The notes beneath the pieces are model-generated. The model was not told the origin of the DNA, made no database searches, and saw nothing but the letters and a program-made list of their open reading frames with translations. From Liolophura sinensis (taxonomy: Eukaryota; Mollusca; Polyplacophora; Chitonida; Chitonidae): a stretch of 64,000 bases of DNA. This document shows positions 46,723 through 58,700 of this stretch, in pieces (position 1 is the first letter of the stretch; each line of letters opens with the position of its first letter). The position numbers were made by a program, and so were the translations under genes. The DNA lies in NCBI RefSeq assembly GCF_032854445.1, contig NC_088307.1, positions 15,698,017 through 15,762,016 on the forward strand, written 5' to 3'.

Positions 46723-49700
46723 CCTTCTGTTGGCTGTGAAAGTATACGTTTTGCACTATCCCTGGTGTACCTTCTCTTCTGCCACATTTGTTCAAAGGCA
46801 TCAGCTAGCTCCACATTTGTAATTTCCTCAGCATCTTGAAATTTTAGAAACCCATCTCCTCCATGACCTGGATAGTAAGCAAAAGATAGGCCAGTTATAA
46901 AAATATTAAAAATCGGTTTAACGTGGAAATAGCAGCGCCACATGCATCATTATCTTCAAAATCTTATTTCATTACCAAAGTGCAAATTCCAGCTTTCACA
47001 AAAGCTATTTGTAAGATACTTGGAGATACATTTTAAAATACTTCAACAGTCAAAGTATGGTTCCACAGAGAATAACAACAGAGCCAATGACATGGTGAAC
47101 TTTCAACACTGAAACTCGGCAAAAGCTTTCGATTTAGGGACTCCTCTGGCATTTCAGTGGAAAACAAATAAAACCATGTACAGATACGTGTCATAGCAGT
47201 TTTAGTCTTCCTAGCTGTTTTATTTCTGGTAAATCAACGATTATCGAATTCCTCACGATACAGTAACCCAGTTAACATTTTCAAACTGGGGCCAACCATT
47301 TTTTTTATCGAGCCAGTTAATGCCTCCCGTTACCGCAACATACCGTCGTGCACACTGGCTTCGAATTGGGACTGTATAACAAACCAAAAACAGGACCATA
47401 GCGACGCCGCAGTGTACTAGAGCTGGGCCAGCTCTTTTTATTCGGTACCGGGCCCAAATGGCACAGAGGAACTAACCCAGTACTGGGCCAGAGCCAGGTG
47501 TACATATATGGCCCAGTTGTACCTGCTGGTAAACATCAATTTAATAAGAAGTTCACAGCTGAACTGGGCCATTACATATACATGTAACACCTTCATATAA
47601 CTGTAATTCATCCCTTGGTGTCAGACATCTCGAAGCCAGTTACCTAACGAGCACAGATACCTGAAGACCTACTACGAATAATTAATACAGGCTTACTGCA
47701 TGAATGCATCGACTACTGACTAACCATGCAGCAAGAAAAGAAATCAAAGACAAGCACAAATGTACCAACACACTATTTTTGATTGATTACAAGTCAATGA
47801 CTATATAGATTTCTGAACATATATGACTTTGGATGAATATAGTCATTCACATTTGAACACCAATCAAATACTAAATATAAACAACACCAGATTTGGGTTT
47901 ATGGTGTTAGGCCATTCCATTAGGCATGTATGTGTGGCACATTATATTATTCAAAAGAAAATAATATTGAAATATTAAAACAATTTTGAAACGTGCTCAG
48001 AAAAATTTTACTGCAAGTAAGATTTTTTATTAAATTTGTAACAATATGCAAATTTCAGAAAAAAAGACTGACCAATACACCATTATGACCATTTGGGCTT
48101 ATAAGGCATGAACTACCTCACCAAAAAGGGCAAACTGTAATCTGATAGTAATTCATTTATTCCAGTTGAATGGATATTACATTAGCTTGTTATATTTCCT
48201 GGCTTTCTTCATTTCTGTCCTCATTTACATTTGCCCCGTCTGTTTTCTTCAGTTTGTCTTCTCACTCCAAGGCTATTGGAGTGCATATGTTTTCTTCACT
48301 ATAGATCCCAAAATAATGAAATAAACAAAAAACTGCACCCATATAAAGAGTTCTCACATCCCTAATTTTTAGTGGGCGATAAAATTTGTGTTTCTTCATC
48401 TGAAGTGTCTGAAATTATAACTTGTGTCTCAGTATATATATACAGCCAATAGAGAAATCAAAATACTTTCAAAGTCATGGTCTTTTTTTGAGACACGAAT
48501 TTCACAAACAACATACTCACCTCACCAGGCTAATTATCACAGCCACTACTAAACTGGACATTTGACCTCACCTGACCTCACTAATTTGGTCTAGTAAGTG
48601 CCAATAATTAATGGGTTCTTGTTAATTTTACTAATTTATTTCCCACCTATTAGTACACAATAATTTAGACATTCTATATTTCAGCTGTAAATCTGTATGT
48701 AGCCACATGGTAGCACATAGACATCCTTACATCTAATATTTTTCTGCAAAATACACCAAATGTGAAGGGGGCAAGTCACTGCCAATTTATATATGTACAT
48801 AATGTACTGAACTGACATAAAATTATATCAGGGAAGTGAAATACCCATTTATAACAAATTTGGGGAAAATTTTGTTGCAAATGCAGTTGGCAGATGAACT
48901 GTTGTTCCACACGGTATATACCACAATGCATTTCATTGGAACAGGCTTGCAAAAACCGGCCCAGTACTGGCCTGATATTCACCCTTAAGCCATATTTGCT
49001 GGAGTTGGACCATCATAGGGCCAATATGGCAGTTTGTACAATACTGGGAGAGTTATGACATGTCTACACTGGCCCAGGTTTGCTTTAAAACAGTGTTATT
49101 ACGGCATAAGTTCTTCCGTGCTTGTCAGTAAAACGTTTATTTGCCCGATAGTGACCTGTACCAGCCATGTAAAGAAATGTTTACTGGGAAGCACTTTCTA
49201 GCTTGTACTTCTTTAATATCCGTTACAGGTGTTGGTCTGCATTATTACAAACACATGTAGTACATGCATACATATATTTATATATAGTTTTTGGCGTTTT
49301 GTTTTTTTAACTGAAACATGCAGAATGAATGTTAAATGGCAGCATCTTTATCAGTTACCTACAAAATTAGTCTTGTCAGCATTTGGAGTCTTCTACCGCA
49401 GCTTCTCGGTCACCATGTTATCTATCCATAATAACGTTTGACCGAAGTTTGTCTGCACAATCTACACAGGTGTACCTAAAGGGGTGATGGTTACAGATGC
49501 TTTAGGATACAAGATAATTGGATATATCAACAGCTAGGCTTTTTTACACAAATTTCCACCTTGTCCCATTTTTGGCAGGCAAATTGCTAACAGACAGATT
49601 GTGCCAAATGGCCACCCTGCAAATGTAGATGTATGAACTGTTTATGTGTGATCTGCTCTAGTGGAAATTGCCACTCTGCACATGTATTGCTTATGTGTGT

Positions 49701-52700
49701 GTGATCTGCACTAGTGGAAATTGCCACCCTGCACATGTAGTGCTTATGTGTGTGTGTGATCTACTCTAGTGGAAACTGCCACCCTGCACATGTAGTGCTT
49801 ATGTTTGTGTGTGATCTACTCTAGTGGAAATTGCCACCCTGCACAAGTAGTGCTTATGTGTGTGTGATCTGTTCTACTGGAAATTGCCACCCTGCACATG
49901 TAATGCTTATGTGTGTGTGATCTGCTCCAGTGGAAATTGCCACCCTGCACATGTAGTGCTTATGTGTGTGTGTGATCTACTCTAGTGGAAACTGCCACCC
50001 TGCACATGTAGTGCTTATGTTTGTGTGTGATCTACTCTAGTGGAAATTGCCACCCTGCACAAGTAGTGCTTATGTGTGTGTGATCTGCTCTACTGGAAAT
50101 TGCCACCCTGCACATGTAATGCTTATGTGTGTGTGATCTGCTCCAGTGGAAATTGCCACCCTGCACATGTAATGCTTATGTGTGTGTGATCTGCTCTAGT
50201 GGAAATTGCCACCCTGCACATGTGCACATGTAATGCTTATGTGTGTGTGATCTACTCTAGTGGAAATTGCCACCCTGCACATGTAATGCTTATGTGTGTG
50301 TGATCTGCTCTAGTGGAATTTGCCTGCCAGCACATGTAATGCTTATGTGTGTGTGATCTGCTCTAGTGGAAATTGCCACCCTGCACATGTAGTGCTTATG
50401 TGTGTGTGTGTGTGATCTACTCTAGCGGAAATTACTACCTGCACATGTAAATACTTATGCATGTGTGATCTACTCTAGTGGAAATTGCCACCTGCATATG
50501 TAATGCTTATGTGTGTGTGATCTACTCTAGTGGAAATTGCCACCCCGCACATGTAATGCTTATGTGTGTGTGTGATCTGCTCTAGTGGAAATTGCCACCT
50601 GCATATGTAATGCTTATGTTTGTGTGATCTACTCTCGTGGAAATTGCCACCTGAATATGTAATGCTTATGTATGTGTGATCTACTCTAGTGGAAATTGAT
50701 ACCTGAATATGTAATGCTTATGTGTGTGTGATCTACTCTAGTGGAAATTGCCACCCTGCACAAGTAGTGCTTATGTGTGTGTGATCTGTTCTACTGGAAA
50801 TTGCCACCCTGCACATGTAATGCTTATGTGTGTGTGATCTGCTCCAGTGGAAATTGCCACCCTGCACATGTAGTGCTTATGTGTGTGTGTGATCTACTCT
50901 AGTGGAAACTGCCACCCTGCACATGTAGTGCTTATGTTTGCGTGTGATCTACTCTAGTGGAAATTGCCACCCTGCACAAGTAGTGCTTATGTGTGTGTGA
51001 TCTGCTCTACTGGAAATTGCCACCCTGCACATGTAATGCTTATGTGTGTGTGATCTGCTCCAGTGGAAATTGCCACCCTGCACATGTAATGCTTATGTGT
51101 GTGTGATCTGCTCTAGTGGAAATTGCCACCCTGCACATGTGCACATGTAATGCTTATGTGTGTGTGATCTACTCTAGTGGAAATTGCCACCCTGCACATG
51201 TAATGCTTATGTGTGTGTGATCTGCTCTAGTGGAATTTGCCTGCCAGCACATGTAATGCTTATGTGTGTGTGATCTGCTCTAGTGGAAATTGCCACCCTG
51301 CACATGTAGTGCTTATGTGTGTGTGTGTGTGTGATCTACTCTAGCGGAAATTACTACCTGCACATGTAATACTTATGCATGTGTGATCTACTCTAGTGGA
51401 AATTGCCACCTGCATATGTAATGCTTATGTGTGTGTGATCTACTCTAGTGGAAATTGCCACCCCGCACATGTAATGCTTATGTGTGTGTGTGATCTGCTC
51501 TAGTGGAAATTGCCACCTGCATATGTAATGCTTATGTGTGTGTGATCTACTCTAGTGGAAATTGATACCTGAATATGTAATGCTTATGTGTGTGTGATCT
51601 ACTCTAGTGGAAACTGCCACCTGTATATGTAATGCTTATGTGTGTGTGATCTGCTCTCCACCAGTAAGCTCTGAACCTTACCATTAATGCAAGGCCAACG
51701 GCCAACGCCCCTCCTGCCCATACATCACCCCCATCCCCACCCTACCCCACCCCACCCCACCCCACCCCTGACAACCACTTTGTCAGGCTTGAGTGCTGAA
51801 CTCTGCATATGTAAGTATAGTATAAAGTGACCAAAAACTTCTTCCAAGACCATCACATCAGTCTTATTCTAAGAGTTTTATTGATCTAAAAGTCTTTTGA
51901 TCCTTGTCTCAAAATAGGTAGGATGATATCCCGAGTTTCAGCACCACACGTAATAATTTGTTCCACTTATTTGCCTGTAAAACACAATTTTTGGCACAAA
52001 ATCTATACAGCCAGACAAGAAACNNNNNNNNNNNNNNNNNNNNNNNNNNNNNNNNNNNNNNNNNNNNNNNNNNNNNNNNNNNNNNNNNNNNNNNNNNNNN
52101 NNNNNNNNNNNNNNNNNNNNNNNNNNNNNNNNNNNNNNNNNNNNNNNNNNNNNNNNNNNNNNNNNNNNNNNNNNNNNNNNNNNNNNNNNNNNNNNNNNNN
52201 NNNNNNNNNNNNNNNNNNNNNNNCAGCCAGACAAGAAACGTTTCGGAAACTTCTTGCTCAAGGACATTTGCACTGGACACACAATGTAGTATAGGTAAGC
52301 CTGTGACCTAACCTGACATCAAAGAATGGTGATTTTGAAAAAAAAGTCATGTTGGAAGCAAAACCAATTAAGTGCATTGTTGCAGTTATCTAAACTGAAA
52401 TGATACACAGTTTGACTGATCATAATCAACACCCTTTTATGCCTAATTCCCATGGAGCATTGTACATTGAAAAGTGGAGTCTCACCCGTCATGTAAATCA
52501 AAATATTACTGCGTTCATCTGAAAGGAGCCTCTTAGAGCGAGGAGTGCTGGGGGGCAGACGGCCAGTCAAGACACGAATGAAATTCTCAACAGTCACCTA
52601 AAACAGAATAACATGAAAAAGCCCCAGCATAAAGTACTGTAACTGTTCTATGTAAATATAGATCACTTATTGATGTTGTCAAGACCTGTATTTGCTGGTC

Positions 52701-55700
52701 TGAATTAAAGGCAGAGGAGATAACAGTAGACATCAGTTTCTACGCAAAACAGCTCTGAAGGCTTTAACAGCTGCACCACCCTGCTAAATTCACGTAGGAG
52801 AGATGTAATTGTTAGTGGATTATGTACTATGACTAAAAATATTTTTCAGTAGAATCCTAGAAGAAAAGTGCTCATGCAGTAGAAATGTCAATCTGTAATT
52901 TCAACATCTCAGTGCATATGATCAGTGTCCTGTAAATCCACAGATAGATACTGCATCCTACTATACTATATGTCACAGTGACACCTTTGGCTAATTTACA
53001 GCCATATAACCAGTGGCCAGCATTATGGTGGAAGGAAAGCGGGCAGAGCATCCGCAGGTTACTGGTCTACAGGCCTTCCCATTTCAGATATGAACATGAG
53101 CAAGAGCTGGACTTGACCTCACAGAGACAGCATTGGTGAGAGGCTATGGAGCTGTTATGCTGCACTGCCCACCTCGGTGCTCACATTGTGTTGATGTTGC
53201 CAAACATTACATGTACCTCAGTTAGAGGGATGTTACCCACCCTAACTGTCTGGGCGCGCTGGCTGATATGGGGTATGTAGCAAATAGTTTGCGTGTGTAT
53301 GGAGAGGGCATTCTACTTTACCTGGCATTGAAATCACAATGCTGTATTACTCCTGTCAGCTCAAGTCTTAACTGGTGGTATTATACCTAAACTTCAATAT
53401 GAACTTGGCTTCCTCTCCGGCTGTACATGGGAAGGTCTGTCAGCAACCTGCGGATGGTCGTGGGTTTCCCCTGGGCTCTGCCCGGTTTCCACCCACCATA
53501 ATGCTGGCCGCCATCGTATACGTGAAATATTCTTGAGTACGGCGTGAAACACCAATCAAATAAATAAATAAATAAATCAATATGAACTTAAAGGATATGG
53601 GAATCCCGGCTATTCCAGCTAGAGGTATCACATGAAAATCACGCAAAGATCAGAGACTCTGCCACTGTGACAAAACCCTGTACTTTAGCACATCATCATG
53701 ACTACGCAAACATGTTCAAATTAAATACTGGGAAAATTCCAATTTTCTTTGGAAAAAAATTATTGCCTTACCTCATAACCTCTGTAATCCACCTCTACAT
53801 CATTACCATACACATTGATATGTTGATTAGCATTGTTAAACACTGTGCCTGAAAAAGACATGTGTAATGCCTTACAATGATTAGCATTATCAACTCACCC
53901 TCCGACCACATTCATAACAATGGAATATTCTACATACGACATAAATCTATAGGGAACAATTATTCTTCTGGATGTTCTCCTTACACCACATTTGACTTGA
54001 AACATACTACTGCCCGAAGGACTCAAAAGCTTTAATAGCTATGATAACCTATGGATATGTGTTATTTTTGATGGTTTTGTAGTACATGTACATTTATCAT
54101 CAATACTTATCAGTCAAGAGTATATGATATAGGGCAAAAATAGCACCAGGATTAGCTGATGTGTAAGGAATAATTTCAATATACATCTTTGTACGCATGC
54201 TTGGGCTTTTGTGCCTTTCAAAACAATTTTTTAGGTCATATGACCATGAGGAGTCATAAGGTGTGTGTACCTATAATGTGTCTTTTTGTGGCCATGGTTG
54301 CAAGTCCAGGCTGCCAAAGAGCTGCCACTAAGGACACCCCATTCAGTCACATTATACTGACACAGGGCCAACCATTCCCAACCTCTCAGTGCAGAGCGCC
54401 GTGCAAGGTAGCAACAAGTAGTATTTTTTAAAGTCTTTGGTGTGACCCAACAAGGGTTTGGCCGTAGGTCTCCTGACTTCGAGGCAGATGCTCTAACCAT
54501 TACAATGTAGGCCATCCAAGTGATCCCTTGAGAATAATTTCTTGCAGCAATGCCATGCATTAGTACATATAATTTTAAGGTTATAATAAAAATTAAATTT
54601 GTGACAGTTACAAATGCACTATTAACCACATTTCTTGTACACATACTTATTTCAGAGATCAACTGTGATTTGATTTGAAATGAAAAATTTACAGCTCAAG
54701 CATACTTCACCAATACAACAGCCATTAGAATCATAGGTAGACTGACTGAAATAACCAACCAGAATCTGCCAGTAACTCCAAAACCTTTATTTTCACACTA
54801 AATGTTCCCTGAAACAATATTTTATACCGGCCACCATAGATGACGCAAATGCTCTCCCACTGGACCTAAAAGGGATTATGGAACTTTAAATTCTTATAGC
54901 CAAGTCAAGAAGTAGGCCAACTGGCTGCGACGCGAGGATCCATGCAGTCGGGCGAATTGCAGTGACGAGAACAATCTTTCACTCTTCACCGGTCAAAGTA
55001 ACAATTCAGCTAATCTTTATATTCACTGGCAGAAATAAATAAGGCTTGAATTTTATTGAATGGAAACAGCGAAATGCCAATTTAAATTCTGGCTGAGTTC
55101 CCGTTATGAGCTTCAAGGTACAGCGTGCTGTGGGTATCACGCGTGCACAGTGGCATGTACGCGACGTGTGAACTGAGCTGAAGCGCTGTCCTGTCGCCTC
55201 GTGAAAATAAGAAGTCGTACTGTAAAAATGTCCGAAAATGATATTTAGATAACAAGACAATGGGCAAAATTGAGGAGTTGAACATAGTTGAAGGTCAAAA
55301 CTTCATGAAGAAACAGGGCAAAAGTTGCATAAAATTTTTGACAAGTCACATGAGAGCAGAAATTCTCTTTACCTTTAGCATGATAAGGGGCAAGAGAGTC
55401 TGATCTCAAAGCTCCTATCTTCTTTGTGCTACCATGACCTGCCTCAAAGGTTAAACTATGACATAATGAAGAAGAATAATTTTCAAGGAGAATGACTGAC
55501 CTGGACGAGGGTTGCGAGCATTGCAGGCCATATCATCTGCCACCATCAGAATTATGTGACTACAGAGACAAAAACAAATTTCCACTTAGGTCATCAGAAC
55601 TTCATATTAGAAACTTTAGCTTGACCCATTGTTTTTCCATTGGTCGCTTTACCAATTGGTCAAATTTTTCCCATTTTACCTTTAACATTTGTCAATCACA

Positions 55701-58700
55701 GACAGTTTCACTGTTAAAATAGATGCTACTGACTTTTTTGCAGGATACTGCAGCCATTGCAAATTTCAGCTTGTTTGTTCATAGGCCCAGGCAATGAGAT
55801 AACTGAGAGAATATTTATATAACAGGAAATTCTATCAAAAGCTCAATACAAAAAAAATTAACATAGGGCCCTCTTTTGGAGGTTCACTTTGGTTACCCCA
55901 ATGAACATAATTTTAATGTTAGTCTATACGCATTGATATTCACAGCTGGACAGCTATAAAAAGATGGCTGACAAATGAAGCTTATATTTATTTATTTGAT
56001 TGGTGTTTTCCGCCATACTCAAGAATATTCCACTGATACGACAGCGGCCAACATTATGGTGGGTGGAAACCAGGCATAGCCTGGGGGGAAACCCCGACCA
56101 TTCGCAGATTGTTGACAGACCTTCTCACTTACGGCCGGAGAGGAAGCCATCAAGAGCTGGACTTGAACTCACAGCGAATGCATTGGTGAGAGGCTCCTGG
56201 GTCATTACACTGCGCTAGCGTGCCAACCAACTAAGCCACAAGGGTCCCAATGAAGCTTATAAATTTACACCCAAACGTCGAAGTAGTTTCACTGTCACAT
56301 ACACACCTGTCTGGAATACCCAGTCTTTTGACACTTCTGTAAATAGAGAGTACATTGGCCACATGTCTATAGTTGAACCAGAAGCGAGAGGTGTCCACTA
56401 GGACTGCCCAGTTGTTTGTGTGTCCACTCTGGAAAAACTCCTCCACATTCTCCTGAACAGACAGAAATCACAATAAATCCCCAAATGAACACAAACTGTA
56501 AATTCTTCAAACATTTTCACTTTCTTGCAAGATGCTTATTCGAGCCTCATTCTGTGTAGACTAATAACAATATACTGTCAGTGAAGCCCCGAATCAGCCA
56601 AGCAACCAATGCACACATTTCTTCAAGATTAAATTGAAAAGGTGCATATATTGCACTCAAAGTGGCTCTGTTATTATGCAAAAAAGGGTTAAGGAACTAC
56701 CAAGTTTTTTTATTGTTTTCTGTCTGCAAGCTTTCCAATAGATGCATCAATAAGTATACATGCAACTTTTTGTAAGGATCTTTTATACACTATGACAGTG
56801 TTTAATATTCTAAATGGATTTTCACGACCTGACTGCCTTCGTATTCCAGTCAACATTTAATCAATGTAACATAGGCCAATTCAGCTGTATTTGTATACGT
56901 GTGTAAGAGCTTTTTGATTGGTGTTTAACACGTTGACTGCTGGCTGATATGACCATAATGGGTCAAATAGGCCAAGCATGGATTATGATACATACTATCC
57001 TAGTATTCAATTTCCACATACTGAAACCAGTGACAGTTTTCATAATAACCACAGAAAGGGGAATTCCCTTATGACGAGTTTACTCGTCATGTGGCACTAT
57101 GATGAGCGAAAGACGCTCTCACTGCCAGTGACGAGATATCTCGCTGCGAGATAACTCGCGCTTGGCAAATACGAATGACTCCGCTTGCCACACCGCCAGC
57201 TGACGATATATATCGCATGAGGAATAAACCATCTCAGATCTATTTATTACATAGGTTACCTAATTGTTTATACAGTAAGCCCAAATACTTCTTGGATTTA
57301 GGTTACGTGTTCAAGGCTACTCGTACATTGCTCATTTGCTGTGAGGTATTACATCACTTCCTGTGGTTTTGTAAGTTTTCACGTGGTGTCTGAAGTTCAG
57401 AGAGCGGTAAAGATGGCTGTGTGGAACGCAGAACAGGTCGCGGATCTATTGATGTGTGAGTCTTCCGATGATGGTGGGAACGAATCATCCGTTGTTGACT
57501 CAGAAGACAGTGAGTTTCGTATTTCAAGCAGTGGTGGAGAGGATCCTACAGTTTCTTCGGAAACAGAAAGTACCGACAGTGAAAACAGAACGTACGTAAC
57601 ACGTGGTCGCTCGAGGGCTAGAGGTCGGTGCGTGAGAACACGTGGTGGTGGAGTTAGGACCCGGGGCGGAAGCCGTGGAGTGTGTGTAACACCCAACCGA
57701 TCGAGATCTGTAAGTCCTCAACCCAGACGAACCAGGGCAATTCATGTTCCACACCATGACTGGACCGAGGTGGCGCAAGACCCTCCAGATTTCCCATTTA
57801 CCCAGACACCGGGGCTAATCAACCCTGTACCAAATGGGTCACCTGCAGAATTGTTTGAATTATTCGTAACTCCAGAACTTATTGATATGATGGTGACAGA
57901 AACAAACCGGTATGCTGCAGCAGAAATAAATAAACAGCGCCCACTACGCAGGCATTCCCGTTTGAATGACTGGCGTGACACTAATGCAGTGGAAATGAAA
58001 AAGTTTCTGGCACTCTTACTTCACATGGGCCCCGTCTCGCTGCCCACGATAGAGCATTACTGGAGTACAAACAATTTATACAAAAACACTCTGTTTGGCA
58101 GTATCATGAGCCGCAACAGATTCCAACTTCTGCTTCGCTTTTGGCATTTTACAGATAATGCGAACGCAGATGCCACAGATCGTTTGTATAAATTGAGACC
58201 TGTATTAGAACATTTCAACCATACTATGGACAGGATATATTATCCAAGGAAAGAACTCAGCATTGATGAATCAATGGTATTGTGGCGAGGGAGGCTGGTT
58301 TTCAGGCAGTATATAAAAAACAAACGTCACAAGTATGGTATAAAACTGTATGAGTTGTGTGAATCACGAGGGCTAGTTCTGAGGATTCGTGTTTACACGG
58401 GCACAGCTATCGATGACGACATGAACATGGGACAGTCAGGTGCTATTGTCATGAAACTGTTGGACGGATTTCTGGATAAAGGACATGTTGTTTTCACAGA
58501 CAACTATTATAATTCTGTGGGACTTGTAAAAAGGCTAACTAACCGATCTACTTACATTTGTGGCACACTTCGCTTTGATCGTAAGGAGAATCCAAAGGAA
58601 GTTGCAAGTAAAAAGCTGAAAAAAGGTGAACATGCTTGGAAACGTTCTGAAAGCGTTGTAGTATGCAAGTGGAAAGATAAGCGTGATGTGTTGACAATAA

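Noticed and set aside
51909..52311. Frames spanning the N run
   Set aside because: They exist only because N does not encode stops.
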